From the NCBI GenBank assembly GCA_946413525.1, contig CAMKKZ010000012.1, forward strand, positions 28,065 to 92,064: DNA of 64,000 nucleotides, in the 5' to 3' direction. Shown here one piece after another: positions 15,001 to 30,000 of this stretch. The position numbers were made by a program, and so were the translations under genes. The stretch comes from an uncultured Oribacterium sp. GTDB taxonomy: Bacteria; Bacillota; Clostridia; Lachnospirales; Lachnospiraceae. Numbering within the stretch: position 1 is the first letter of the stretch; the number at the start of each line of letters is the position of its first letter. The notes beneath the pieces are model-generated. The model saw nothing but the letters and a program-made list of their open reading frames with translations, did no database searches and was not told the DNA's origin.

Positions 15001-18000
15001 TGCCCGATCAGGCTGAGTCGTCATGAAACAGATATGGCTGTGCAAATTTTGCAAACAATGGCTTGTGGACTAAAGGTATTTCTTATATAATGTAATTTTA
15101 ATAAAAAAGAGGGCAGGGAGCCGGTTTGCCTGACAGGGCGGTTCGGTATATCATGTAATCGGAGTGGTAAAACGCTGCTCCAATAGGTGGGAAAATGGGC
15201 GAGGAAGGAAACGGTAGTAATATTGTGGCCGGCAATGGCGATCAAAAGGCGTCCGGGGGCGGGCAAAAGGAGGCGGCCAAGGGCAGCCGGTTTCAAAGGA
15301 AGCTTCGGGAAGCATTGCTGGACAAGCTGAAGGAGTCATTTTCATCGGCTATGCCCGTGGCGGCATTGGTGCTTCTTATTTATGTCACTCCCTTTGCTAC
15401 GCTGAGCTTCAAAGAACTCTTGGTTTTTTTGATTTCAACCGTGTTTCTGATTGGCGGCATAGCGACCTTCAATCTGGGGGCGGACATGGCAATGACCCCA
15501 ATGGGAGAACACATTGGTACCGGTCTTACGAAATCGCGGCAGCTCCTGATCCTGCTGTCGGTATCTTTCCTGATGGGGCTTTTTATTACCGTGGCCGAGC
15601 CGGATCTGTCCGTTCTGGCCAGCCAGGTCAGCGGCGTCATTGATTCAACAATGCTGATCATGACCATAGGGTTCGGGGTCGGTTTTTTCCTTCTTCTTGG
15701 CGTGATCAAAATCGTATTCAAAAAAGACCAGGCATCCCTCCTTCTCTTTTTTTATATGATGATATTCGCCCTGGTGGCGGTGATGTTTGAGAAGGAAAAG
15801 AGCGTTTTCCTCCCCTTGTCCTTTGATTCCGGCGGAGTCACGACGGGACCGATTACCGTGCCGTTCCTCATGGCGCTGGGCGTAGGGATATCCAGCTCGA
15901 TCGGCGGGAAAAATGCTCAGGAAAACAGCTTCGGGCTGGTGGCCCTTTGCTCCATTGGCCCTGTTTTGTCCATGATCGCGCTGTCCATGCTGGCGAATGG
16001 GACCTTCACCTACGAGGTTCCTGAATATTCTATAGACGCCCATCTGGGCATTCACCTTCTGGAAGCAATTCTGGATACATTCAAGGAGGTTTCCATCGCC
16101 CTTGGGCTTGTGGTCTTTTTCTTCCTTGTGCTTCAGGTAACCGTCTTGAAGCTTAGTCGGCAAAGCCTCTTGCAGATCTTTTTCGGACTGATTTATACGC
16201 TCGTTGGCCTTGTGGTGTTTCTGACGGCTGTCACGGTGGGCTATATGCCCGTGGGTTACACAATCGGGAGGGCTCTTTCGGAAAACAGCCGTACGGTAGC
16301 CGTCGCGTTCTGTTTTGTCCTTGGGATGGCCACGGTTCTGGCCGAGCCGGCGATCCACGTCCTGAACCATCAGGTGGAGGAGGTGACGGACGGCAATGTG
16401 AGCCGCCGGCAGATGATGACTGCGCTCTCTATTGGAGTGGGCCTATCTGTGGGTCTTTCGGCATTGCGCGCGGTCATGGGTTTTTCCGTTCTTTATTACC
16501 TTGTGCCCGGATATCTTCTGTCCCTTGGGCTGTCCTTTTTTGTGCCGAAGCTGTATACAGCCATTGCCTTTGATTCGGGCGGCGTGGCCAGCGGCCCTCT
16601 GACATCCAGCTTCGTCCTGCCCTTGATTGTCGGCATCTGTGTGGCTGCCCGGGGAGAAGACGCAGTGCTTGAGGCGGCTTTCGGCATGGTGGCCATGGTG
16701 GCCATGACGCCTCTGATTGCCATTCAGATGCTGGGCTTCCGTGCCATTGTGGCAAGGCGAGCCAGGGAGAAAAGGGCGATGCGCCGTATTTTCTCCGCGG
16801 CGGATGAACAGATTATCTATTTTGACTGGGAGGATCTGGATTGATGGACAATAGCTATTTGGACGATGTCAGTGGTGTAGCAGGACATTCCTCCGATCAT
16901 TCTTCCGATTCCGGGTCTCACGAAGCATCAGGCGGTATCTCTGAGCGTGAAAAAAAGGAGAACGGCGGATCGAAAAACAGGGAATACGTACGGCAGGTCA
17001 TGGAGGAGACCAGGCAGAATATAGAGCTTTGGCAGGGAATAGCGGAAGCGGCAGCCGCCGCGAAGGAAAACGGACGGGAGCTTGCAAAGAGGCAAAGGCA
17101 AGTCGCCCCTGTCCGGCTGGAGCTTCTTGTGACAATCGTGGACAGGAAAAAAGCTGATTTTTATGCTGATCTGCTCCAGTCTTTTGATATCAATATGCAG
17201 ATGATCGTGGCGGCGAAGGGGACGGCAGGGGAAAAAATGCTGGAATACCTTGGCCTTGCGGATAATGACAGGGCGATTATTTTCAGCGCGGTAAGAGAGG
17301 ACCGTCTGGATGACATTGAAGAGGCATTATCGGAAAAGTTCCGAACCGTCAAGGATGGCAAGGGAGTGGCGGCGTCAATCCCGATGAGCAGCATCATGGG
17401 CGCGGCTTCTTTTGGATTTTTCAGTAATGAACGGGAGATGTTCAAGGGGGATAATGCATGAAGAACGCGGATTACCAGATGATTTTCTGTATCGTAAACG
17501 CCGGATATTCGCAGGTTGTCATGGAAGCGGCCAAGGAGGCCGGCGCAAGGGGCGGTACGGTCATCCATGGGAGGGGGACGGCCAACAGGGAAGCGGAGGA
17601 CATTTTTCATATCGTGATCCAGCCGGATAAGGAGATTCTTATGATTCTGGTGAAGAAGGATGTCAAGGATGACGTGCTGACGGCTTTGAACCAGGCCGGC
17701 GGCCTTTCCACGGCGGGACAGGGAATCGCTTTTTCCATGCCGGTAGACAGGGTGATTGGAATTAGCTGATGTTTGCTGCGCGACAGCTTGGGCGGCATAA
17801 CCGTCTTTCACAGGAAAGGGTAATTGGAATTCGCTGATGCCTGGCGCGCGGCAGTCTGGATGGCATAATCGGTTTTTACAGGACGGGGTGGTCGGGATTT
17901 GTTGATACCTGAAAGCGAAGGGCTGCTTGCACGGGGAATCAGGGCAGTCACGGGAAGGGATGGATTGGACAGGTGGAAAAGACTGGCAGAAGAAAAATCA

Positions 18001-21000
18001 ATTACAAAAGGCCAAACCTGGCTGTATTCGCTTCTTATATTCGTCCTCACTGGCGGACCTTCGCTCTGGACATGCTGCTTTCGGTCATTATTGCTCTGGT
18101 AGACCTTGTTTTCCCCTTTGTTTCCAGATGGTCAATGCAGAGGCTTCTTCCGAACCGCCTGTTTGGCACATTCTTCCTTTTGATGGGGTTGATCTTTCTT
18201 TCCTATCTGATGAGGGCTTTCTTTCAGTATCTCGTCACCGTGATTGGGCATGGTATGGGAACGCTGGTGGAAGCGGACATGAGGCGGGATGTATTCACCC
18301 ATATGCAGGAGCTTTCCTACAGCTTTTTCGACCATCACAGGACCGGCGTGCTTTTGGCGAGGGTGACCAACGACCTGTTTGAAATCGTGGAGCTCGCGCA
18401 TCACGGACCGGAAAATATTCTGACCTGCTCCCTGACCATCTTTGGTTCCCTTGCCGTACTTCTGTTTATAAACTGGAAGCTGAGCCTGATCCTTCTCCTG
18501 CTCATGCCTGTCTGCCTTGTCCTTGGCATGAGGCAGAGGATGGAAATGCAGCGGGCGAACAAAGAAGTCAAAAAAAAGACAGGTGAGATCAATGCGGCGA
18601 TTGAAAGCGGGATTTCCGGTATCCGTACATCCAAGGCCTTTGCGAATGAAGAGGCAGAGGATGAGAAATTTCGTGTGGCAAATGAAGCCTTCAAGCGAAG
18701 CAAGGTGAAATATTATCAGGCCATGGGGCGCTTCAACGCGGGCGTGGAAGCTATCGTTGGCATCATGCAGGTGGCGGTAATCAGTTTCGGCGGCTTCCTT
18801 ATCATGCGCGGTGAGATGAATTATATCGACCTTGTCACCTTCACGCTTTATGTTTCAACCTTTACCACCCCTGTCAGGAAGTTCATGCAGTTCATGGAAA
18901 TTTATACTCAGGGAATGGCCGGTTTTGAGCGTTTTCTGGAACTGATGAGGACGGAGCCGGAGATTTCGGACAGCCCGGACGCAAAGGAGCTTAAGGATGT
19001 TAGGGGCGAGATACGCTTTGAGCATGTGGATTTTTCTTATGATGACGGGACGAAGGTATTGGAGGATATCAATCTCACGATAAACCCGGGGGAAACCTTT
19101 GCGCTGGTTGGCTCATCGGGCGGCGGGAAGACGACGATGTGTCACCTCATCCCAAGGTTTTATGACGTCAGCGGCGGAAGGATTCTTGTGGATGGTCAGG
19201 ATGTACGGGACCTTACCCAGGAAAGTCTGCGGAAAAATATCGGCATTATCCAGCAGGATGTTTTCCTGTTCGCAGGCAGCGTAATGGATAATATACGTTA
19301 TGGCAAGCCTGACGCCTCGGACGAGGAAATCTATCAGGCGGCAAAGAACGCGCGCATTCATGAGGACATACTCAAGATGCCCGAAGGATACAGGACCTTT
19401 GTCGGGGAACGCGGCATTGTCTTGTCGGGAGGGCAGAAGCAGCGCATTTCGATTGCCCGGGTCTTTTTGAAAAACCCGCCTATCCTCATCCTTGATGAGG
19501 CCACGAGCGCGTTGGACAGCGTGACGGAGGCGGAGATTCAGGAAAGCCTGAACAGGCTGAGCAGAGGGAAGACCTGTATTGTCATTGCCCACAGGCTTTC
19601 CACGGTGCGGGCGGCGGATCAGATCGCAGTGGTGGAAGAGAGAAGGATCGCTGAGCAGGGCAGCAGGCAGGAGCTTTTGGAATTGGAAGGCATCTACAGC
19701 GGGCTTGAAAAAGCGCAGCAGTTAAGTCACGACTGAAATTTCGACTGGTGTTTTCACGACTCTTTTAAGATTTGTAATGCTTTGGAAAACGATTATAGCT
19801 GTTCAGTCGGGCTTCTTTCATACTGCTTTGAAGCAAGTTTGGGGCTAAATGAATAGTTGTAAACGAGATAGTTACAAACGATTGCTATTAGTAGAGTGTG
19901 TCCCGGTCGCTTTGATCAGTAACAAAGCGCAAGGGGATTGTGTTAAAAAAGCTTCCCCTATCAGAGAGGGTTTTTGACAGGTAGGATCATGTATGAAAAA
20001 GGTTCTTATTGTAGATGATGTCATGGTTTCGCTTCTAATGACGGAGAATATTCTGGCATCGGAATATGAGACCGTGACGGCCTCTTCCGGTGAAGAGGCT
20101 ATTGAGGTATTTCATAAGGAACATCCGGACTTGGTGCTTTCAGACTTGAGGATGCCCGGTATTTCCGGTTTTGAACTGCAGAGAGTTCTTCAGGACGAGG
20201 TACAGGAAACTATCCCGTTCATGTTCATGACCGCCGATCAGGCAGAGGAAACGGAGAGTACCGGTTTTGAAAACGGAGCCATGGATTTTATACGAAAGCC
20301 TTTCCGGGCAGATGTGCTGCTCCGCAGGGTCAGAAATATTATCCAGAATGTCTCCCAGATTCAGGATCTTCGTAAAACGGCGAGTACAGATCCCCTTACC
20401 GGCCTTTTGAACAAGGCAAGCTCTCAGATGGAGATTGATGAGTGCTGCAAGAAAAATGTGGGCGCCCTGCTTATGATCGACCTTGACAGTTTCAAGCTGG
20501 TCAATGACCTGTACGGCCATGGCATGGGGGATAAGCTGCTGGTTGGATTTTCAAAAATTATTCGTAATTCCCTGCGTTCCACAGATATTGTAGGCAGGAT
20601 TGGCGGAGATGAATTTGTGGCATACTGCCTTGATCTGAAAGAAGAGATGGTTGTCGCGAACATGTCCTATGAGATCAATACCCGCCTTGTGAAGTACGCC
20701 AAAGAGATAATGGGAGAGGATATGTCGATTCCATTGGGCGCGTCGATTGGATGCGCCTTCGCGCCGGAGGATGGCGAGAGCTATTCCGAGCTTTACAATA
20801 ATGCGGACAAGGCATTGTATTCCGTGAAGCAGGGGGGCAAGCATGGTTACAAGCTGTACAGCGGCACGGCCAGGCAGAAAAAAGAAGGTCTGTCCGGGTT
20901 GTCCACCATTAGCATGATTTTTGGTGAAAGGAACAAGGAACAAAAGGCCCTGCTTTTGAACAGCGAGGGCTTCCGGGTTATCTACCAGTTCATGGGCAGA

Positions 21001-24000
21001 AGGGTGTCCGATGACAGCCGGCCCGCATGCGTGGTTCTCCTGACAGTGCAGAAGGAGAGGGGGTGTGGTCTGACAGGAGACGAAGCAATCGCCCAGTTCG
21101 TAGGCATTTTGCGGGAATCGCTGCGAAGCAGCGACGTGGTGACGCAGAGCGGAGACAACCAGTTTATTTTGCTTCTTTCGGAAATTGAACAAAGCTTTGT
21201 CCCTTCCGTCATCCAGAGAATAAAGGAGAACCTTCGGAGGTCTGAGCTGGAAGGGAAGCTGAGTATTACCTGCGAATATGACCAGTTGCATTAACCATAT
21301 CTTGCCGTATCTTTAAAACCAGAAACGACAAAAAACGCTGAGAACCCGCATAAACAGCGGGTTCTCAGCGTTCTTACATTATTTGTACACGCCTCCTTAT
21401 ATGCATCGAATCACTGATTCGCCCGGGGCTCTTTTCCTTCCCTGAAGGCTATCATCATCTCATGGGTAAGGCTGAAATCAACGGGTTGTCCGATGATTTC
21501 TTCTCTTTTGACCCATATGGCTTCTTTAAGCTCCTGTCTGTCGAGACGGATCGTGGGATCCCCGTCTACATCGCAATAGAAGCCGGCCAATATATCGTCC
21601 ACGATTCCCCATGGCTGGGATTTGTAGTAACGGATGTTCTTTACCTTTAATCCGACCTCTTCCATGACTTCCCGCCGCACGGTATCTTCGAGGCTTTCGC
21701 CGATTTCATTGAAGCCCGCAACCAGGGCGAAAAAGGATAAGGGTCTGTCAGCGTATTTTGTAAGGATCATCCGGTCGCCGTCCGTCACGCCGACGATGAC
21801 GGCAGGAAGTATCCTGGGATAAATCTTCCGCTTGCATTCCGGACAGAAAATGGCTCTTTCATCATGGTCGGGATGTGTCGGTTTCCCGCATCTTCCGCAG
21901 AAACGGTTGTCCCTGTACCAGTTGGACAGTTGGAAAGCGGTATAGGCCGCAAAAATAAGGTGACGTACATCGCCGGATAGATTCATTTCCCTGAGCGAAC
22001 GAACCGGCAGGTATCTGTGATTCTCCGGGAGCGGGAAATTGTCTTCCGTGCAGAGGAAAAATTCTTCCCTGTCCAATGTGAAAAGATACTGGCAGGCCGG
22101 CTCCAAAGGAAGCTCATCCCTTCGAAAATAGCTAAGGCTTTCAGCCGTTTTGCAGAGAATTCCGCCGTTTCGGAAATGCAGCATTATGCTGTCCGGTCCG
22201 GGGAATTTGTCAGGATGAAACTGATTAAAGAGCCTGTGGGGGTAAATGTCCTGTATCATGGTTCTGCCTTTCGCGTTCGCTCAATGAATCGTTGCCTGGA
22301 ATCATCCAATCGGTTCAGATACTGTATCTCACTTTTCAGCCCTGGAAAGAGTCAATGAATCGTTGCCCGGAATCATCCAATCGGTTCATTACTCAGGATC
22401 TCGCTGGCAGGTCCGTCGACCTGGGAGCCGGTATTGGCCGGCGCCGTAGTGCTTGTCGGCGCTGTTGTACCCGCCGAAGCTGAGGTATTGTTTTCAGCGT
22501 TGTTTTCGGAATTCAGGATTGAAATCATTTCACGGATCATTTCCTCATCCTTCAGGTGGAAATTGAAATCCACGCGACGGGAAGCTGCCATATCCACGTT
22601 GCCGTTCGCATCGTAAACCGGATTGGAGTAGGAACGTCCGGCTGTGGCCACCACGGAGCGGAAAGCTTCCAGGGAAGCGGCATCAAGTATCATGCTGTTA
22701 TCCGCCAGACAGTATTCCGCAACGGAATAGGCTCGCTTCTGTGACAGGTCAAGGTTGAAGAGGTAGTCGCCTTCCAGATCCGTATGCCCTTCAATAAGCA
22801 CCTCAGAAACATAATCCCTGTATTTTTCTCCCATCAGTATGTTGACATATCTTTGCAGGAACTCGGAGAGGAAAACCTTTCCGGTGTCTTTCAGCTCAAA
22901 CTTGTTGTAGTCAAACAGGATGCTGGCATCGAAGGTTATGGCTCCGGTCTGCGCGTCCACGGCGATATGGAGGTTTGAGTCATTGAACTCGGCTTTTAAG
23001 GCTTCAATCAAATCGCTGCGGACACCGATGATATTGTCAAGCTTTGCCTGCTGCTGGGCCATGAGTTCCTCGAACTGTGATAGCAGTTCATGCTGCTCCC
23101 GAAGGGTTTTCTCCTGCAGGGCAATCTGCTCCCCCTGCTCCGCAAGGGCGGCTTCCTGGGCGTTCAACTGTTTCTGCTGGGAATCAAGAATGGCCCTTTG
23201 AGCGGCTACGGTCGCCCTTTCCTCATCCAGAATGCCGGCCTGAACCACCAGCTCCTGTTCCTTGCCCAGAAGCTGCTCCTGCTTTTCGTCAAATTGCAGC
23301 TTTGCGTGCAGCACTGTCAGGGAGATGATCAGTACAAAGGCGAGAAGAAGTCCCGCCATCATATCAGAGTAAGAAAGCCAATAAGTGACTTCCTCGTCTC
23401 TTGTCCTTTCATTTCTACGCATCATTTACCTCTTCCTGCTTATGCAAGCGGTTACTATTTTTTATTTGCCCGTATCTGGTAACGGCGTTCGAGGATGGCA
23501 AGGGTCTCGCTGAGTTCGGCAATGGAAGCCGAGGTCTTTTCAAAGCCCTGTTCCACGCCCCGGTAACCATCCTGAATGGATTCCGTAAGCTGTTCGGTGG
23601 AGCTCTGCAGTCTCATGACGGTATTCTGGAAGTGGGATTCGATATCCTGCAAATCCTGGATGGTATTGCCAATCTGGGACTGCATTTTCTGCACCTCGTC
23701 CGTATATCTGTAAAGCTGCTCCATGAGATCCTTCGACTGCTGCCCGGAATCCAGCATGTTGCGGACGGTGGAACCGGTGAATTCGGAAATTTCGCGGAAA
23801 TGCTTTTCATTATCCTGCTGAAGGGAAAGGGTGCTCTGCAGTACCTCTGAAAGGGAGGCGAATGAGCCCTCCAGGGAACGGTTCATTTCGGAAATGAACT
23901 TCTCTGTCACAAGCTGCAGCGCGTCCATCTGGTTCTTTGTCGCGATATTCGCGAAGCTCTTGAGCGTGCTGTCGAAATGGTTGAATTCCGGCGCCAGGAG

Positions 24001-27000
24001 ATCCGACAGTTCCTTCGCGAACTTCTGAGGAGCGCTGGTGGAAAGGGAGTAGATCGCGTTCGTCTGCTGCTGCTGCAGCTCCATGAGACGGTTGATCCCG
24101 TCCGTGGTGGTATCCGGAAGCACATACTTCTTGTAAGCGGTCAGGAACCTCTGCACCGCCGATTCTGTATCATCCACTTTCCGTTTGAAGGCAAAGTTGA
24201 ACACAAGGGAAATGGCCATGCCATAGATGGAGGTGTGGAAAGCAACCTTGATGCCGTCCATCAGCGGCTTGATGCTGTTCATGACCTCGTTCGTGGTCCC
24301 GGTGCTGAAGCTCTGCAGACCCATGGACAGGCCGATGAAGGTACCGAGGATGCCGAGGCCAGTCATGACGCCGGGCACCTGGTTCAGGAGGTTCCTGTGC
24401 ATCACCGTGTCCACCAGGGAGTAGTTGATATAGTCCTCGATATCGCATTTGTAGTAGGAAGCCTTGTCCGAATGCTCGATCCGGTCCAGTTCATACTGGT
24501 AATCCTGGAAACGCTCCCAGAGGATCTGGTCGGTGAACAGGGGATCCTTTTCATCCTGATATTGTTTCCAGAGGAAATGATGTGAATTCATAGCATCCTT
24601 TTCGATTTTTTCCGTGACATTGGCAAGGTCGGCGGCCATCCGCCCGCCCGGGAAGAAACTTCCGATGTCGCTGGACAAGAGGATGATTCCGACAATGGCG
24701 AGCATTGCCCCGTTCACGATAATGCTTCCAAGCTGAATTGTCTCCCCGGAGAAGAAATTCAGGTAAGTAAAAACCCCCAGCATCCCGAAGTAGGTCAGTG
24801 TGATGAGCCATTCATACCATTTTTTGTAGCGCATACGATTTGCCTCTCTATACATTAAAACAGTGCAGCGTGATTACAGCCATTATAATATCATTAATAT
24901 ATTTTTTTTGCATCAGAAGTAGAAGAATTGTAAAGAAAAATTGTTATATTATATTTATCCGTGCTGTCAGGGTCATCTGTGCTGTCCGGGACCTCCATAC
25001 TGTCCCGGACAACCGGTCGGTAAAAAGCGTCATTCAAACCTTTCGTCTATGACGCGCTTTGTCTTTTTCTCGCTCCGGGGCAAAAGGCCGAATTCTACGA
25101 CCTTGACCAGCGGGGTGAAACCGATGACACTCTTGACCCTTGCGGCAATGCGGTTCGCGAGATCCAGGAAGTTCACGGAACCGTTCGTTTCCACATAGAT
25201 TCGCATGGTGTCCTTGCCGTCCAGATGGGAAATGCGAATCTGGTATTCACTGGAGGTTTCCGGGAACTGCTTCAGGACTTCCTCGATCTGGCTGGGGAAG
25301 ACATTAACGCCCTTGATCTTCATCATGTCGTCCGTGCGGCCCATGATGACATCCAGACGGGGGTGAGGGCTTCCGCAGGGGCAGTCTCCCGGGATAATGC
25401 GGGAGAGGTCGTGGGTCCGGTAACGGATCAGCGGGGCGCCCTCCTTTACCAGGGTGGTGATGACGATTTCGCCCTGGGTGCCGTCCGGCACGGGCTGCAG
25501 GCTTACGGGGTCAATGATCTCGATATAAATATAATCATCCCAGTAATGCATCCCTGTATTGTATTTGCAGTTGATGCCAATGCCTGGCCCGTATATTTCG
25601 GTCAGTCCGTAAATATCATAGAGCTCGATGCCCAGGGATTCTGAAATCCGCTGCCGCATTTTCTCGCTCCATCTCTCCGAACCGATGACGCCCTTTTTCA
25701 GGTGAATCCTGTCCTTGATTCCCCGCTTGTCAATCTCTTCCGCAAGCAGAAGGGCGTAGGATGAGGTGGAACAGAGCACGGTGCTTTTCATGTCCTGCAT
25801 CATCTGGAGCTGTTTGTCCGTGTTTCCTGGTCCCATGGGAATGACCATGGCCCCAAGCTTTTCGGCGCCATTCTGGAAGCCGATGCCCGCGGTCCAGAGT
25901 CCGTAGCCGGGTGTGATTTGGATGCGGTCCATCTTCGTGATGCCGGCGTATTCGTAGCAGCGTTTGAACATGATAGCCCAGTCGTCCACGTCCTTTGCCG
26001 TATACGGGATAATGACGGGCAGCCCCGTGGTGCCGGAAGAGGAGTGGATCCGGACGACATCGCTTTCGGGAGCGGTCATAAGCCCCAGGGGATAGGCGTC
26101 ACGGAGATCCTTCTTTTCCGAAAAGGGAAGGCGGACGAAATCCTCCGGCGAGCTTATGCTGTCAATGCCTGCCTCCTCCAGTTTTTTTCCGTAAAAGCTG
26201 CCGGCCTTTCGCAATGCGGCAATCTGTTTGTTCACTAATGCGAGCTGTTCATTTGAAATTTGCATATTGTTTTCCGATTTCCTTTCTTTTCATTTATCAC
26301 GTTCATGCTTTGACCTGTTTGATGCACGCTGCGTTCATGCTTTGACCTGTTTGATGCACGCTGCGTTCATGCTTTGACCTGTTTGATGCATGCTGCGCTC
26401 ATGCTTTGACCTGTTTGATGCATGCTGCGTTCATGCTTTGGCCTGTTTGATGCATGTTACGTTCATGCTTTGACCTGATGCCGCAGGCATCGATGTCCCA
26501 TTTGTGGAGTCGCTAAACATGGTAAAACTATTTGGTATTAACTATTCTTGATGCATAGTTAATTTCTATGCTTTTTCGTAATAAGACAGTGCCCGGAAAT
26601 TCAGCTCGTGAAGCTTCTCCGGGAGGAGGCGCCGCAGGGCTTCGCGGAGATCCTCGATGCCCAGTTCCATTTCTATTGCCGCTTCGTCCGCTTCGCCGGA
26701 CATTCCTTCTGTTTTTTCTTCCGGCGCTTCTTCCGAGGTTTTTTGAATTTCTTTTGTGGCCTTTTTTAAGGTTTCCTTTGCTGCGGCTTCATCTACTTCT
26801 TTTTTTATTGCATCTTTGCCCGGTTCCTTGTTTGAAAAAGCGCCTGCCGAAAGGGCGGCTCCAAGGAGCAGGAGGTTCAGTACCCTGGAGGAACCCAGTG
26901 CGCGGAGGGCTTTTTCCGTATCAAGAAGAAGCAGCCGCTTCACGGATTTTTTCAGGTAATCCAGCATGGCTTCCCCGCTGTAGGATTGTCCGGACAGGGA

Positions 27001-30000
27001 GGCGCTAACGGGCATGACGGGACGCATCGAGACGACGGCAAGCCCGTCTTTTTTCAGAAAAGGCAGCATGCGCACCGCTTCGCCAGGCTCAAAGGCAAGC
27101 ATCAGGTCAGCACTATGCCTGGAAATCATAGGCGAATAAAGCCCTCCTTTTCCGGGATTTGCGTATCTTATGTGGCTGAATACGCTGCCGCCCCTTTGCG
27201 CCATGCCGATGGTCTCGGCGCTCATGACATCAAAGCCTCTGTTCATTGCGGCTGCGGCAATTAGCTTTGCGCAAAGCACGGTACCCTGTCCGCCAACACC
27301 GCACAAAATGATGTTTTTGCAATTTTCCATGAATACACCCTGCTATTAAGTGATTATGTAGTAATTGTTCAGTTAGACTGAACCTATTAAGTGATTATGT
27401 AGTAATTGTTCAGTTAGACTGAACAATTACCGCATTCTATGAAACGTCCGATTCACCGCGTGCGTAATTATCCGGCAGGCAGATCCTTATGACTGACAAT
27501 GGCATTGGATGGGCAGATTTGTCCGCACAAGCCGCAGCCGGTGCACAGAGAGGCGTCAATTGTCACCTTTTTCTGTTTTTGGATATTCCCTTCATTTCCC
27601 GTGTGTTCCCGGGAAGGGATGGGGGCCGCCGTCCGCGTCTCCTCTCCATTGTCCCTGGGCGTCCTGCTTTCGCCGGAAACAGGGACGAGGGCGGGGCATC
27701 CGATCTCCCGGACGCAATGCAGACAGCCGGTGCATTTGTCCGCGTCAATCGTTAGGCTTTGCTGTTTGAAAACCCCCTTGCTTTTGCCTGGCTTCATTAG
27801 CGCGATACAGGGATAGCGGAAGATAATGGCTTTCACACCCGGCTTCCCGGCCATTTGCCGCACGGTTTCTACGGACTTTTTGTGATCCATGGGATTGCAG
27901 CACTCCACTTCGCTAACTCCGATTCCTCGCAGGACCGCTTCGATATCTACGATCGGGGCTTCTTCGCCCATCAGGGTCCTTCCGGTGCCCGGATGCGGCT
28001 GGTGGCCCGTCATGGCCGTAGTGGAATTATCCAGGATGACCAGGGTGAATTCGGCTTTGTTATAGATGGCATTTACCACGCCGGGGATGGCGGAGGCAAA
28101 GAAGGTGGAGTCTCCGACAAAGGCAAAACAGTGCGTATCCGGTTCTGTATGGAAGATGCCCTGCGCGATGCCCAGGCCGGCACCCATGCAAAGGCAAGTA
28201 TCCACCATATTGAGCGGGGCGGCATTACCCAGGGTATAGCAACCGATGTCTCCGCAAAAAACGCTCTTCTTGCCCTGCATGGCTTTTTTTACCGCGTAAA
28301 AGGAGGCACGGTGCGGGCAGCCGGCGCAGAGAACCGGGGGACGCACGGGAAGAGGGGGCGGAGAGATAGGGTTTTCGTCGCAGGCTTTAATATCTGCTGC
28401 AGTGTCGGCCTGAAGTCCAAGGAAATCCGCCATGGCATTTTTTACGGTGTCCCGGTCGTTTTCGCCGGAGGAAGGGATGTTTCCTGTAAGCTTTCCCAGA
28501 ATGCGTACCTTCAGGCCATGCTTTCCGGCAATATAGGTTAGCTCCCGCTCAATGACAGGGTCCAGTTCTTCAATGCAGAGGACCTCCTGAAGGCCATCCA
28601 GAAATTCAAGGGCTTTTTTCTCCGGGAAAGGGAAAGGCGTGGAGACCTTCAAAAGGCGCGCCGATCCCGCGTTCCCATAAGCCTCCTGGAGTTCCCCGGC
28701 TGCCTCCATCACGTAGGTGAAGCTGATGCCGCCACTTGCGATGCCCTTCTGGCAGGTGGGATCCGGAGACGGATAGATCCTGTTTCCCTCATAGTCGGAG
28801 AAAACATCGGAAAGGAGAGCATTCCTTTCTTCTATCTTGCGGTGATTGGCATAAGAGAGCTTTGGGAAAATGACATAGCGTCCCGGATCCTTATGAAAGC
28901 CGTCCGGACGGTTTTTTTCATACTCGTCTTCGTCCTTAACGTCAATGGAGGCATAGGCGTGGGAAACGCGCGTGGTAGAACGAAGAAAGACCGGCGTGCC
29001 ATATTCCTCCGAAAGCCGGAAGGCAAATTGTGTCATTTCATAGGCCTCCCGGGGCGTGGAGGGGTCCAGGCAGGGAACCTTGGAAAAAGACGCGAAATGG
29101 CGCGTGTCCTGTTCCGTCTGCGAGGAGATCGGCCCGGGGTCGTCGGCCACAAGCACCACGATCCCTCCTCTTGCGCCAATGTATTCCAGGCACATCAGGG
29201 GGTCGGCCGCCACATTAAGACCCATTTGCTTCATGGTGAGCAATACCCTGGCGCCGGCATAGGAGGCGCCGGCAGCAAGCTCCATTGCCGTTTTTTCGTT
29301 TACCGACCATTCCACATAAAGGTCATCCGGACGCCGCTTCGCGATCGTTTCCAGAACCTCCGTGGAAGGTGTGCCCGGATAACCCGCGGCAAGGTTCACA
29401 CCGGCCGCAATGGCTCCCAGCGCGATTGCTTCATTTCCCATTAAAAATTCACGATGCATTTTCTTTTCCCCTTTTCCGCATGATGGAAAGCGCCTCCGCT
29501 GCCCCTGTGGCTTCGATATGATTTTGTAACTGCTCAGGTGTCCTGAGCAGTTACGGCAAAAGACGCGGCGCTTACGCGCATTCCCATGCGTCTTTTGCCT
29601 GCTTTTCGGCTTATGTGTACGCCGCTTGCAGCGAGTGCAAGCGGCTACCTGAGTAGTAACATGATTTTTTTCCCTTTTCCGCATGGTGGAAAGCGCCTCC
29701 GCTGCCCTTATGGCCTCGATCTGATTTTGCGTTTTTCCTTTTCCGCATGATAGCATGATAGAAGGCAGCTTCTTATTGTGCGGAAAACAACGATTGATTA
29801 AAATGATCATCAAAACTGACGAATCCGAATCCATACGATAAGAATCGATACAAGCGGATGGACTAAATAATAACAAGTTGTATAAATAAATAGAGTAGAA
29901 AACTGAAAGTAGCATAACAAAATATCTGCATTTGTCAAGGAACTTTGAAACGCGAAAAGCGCGTCGAACAAAGGAAAACAGTGGGGCGTACAAAACGGGG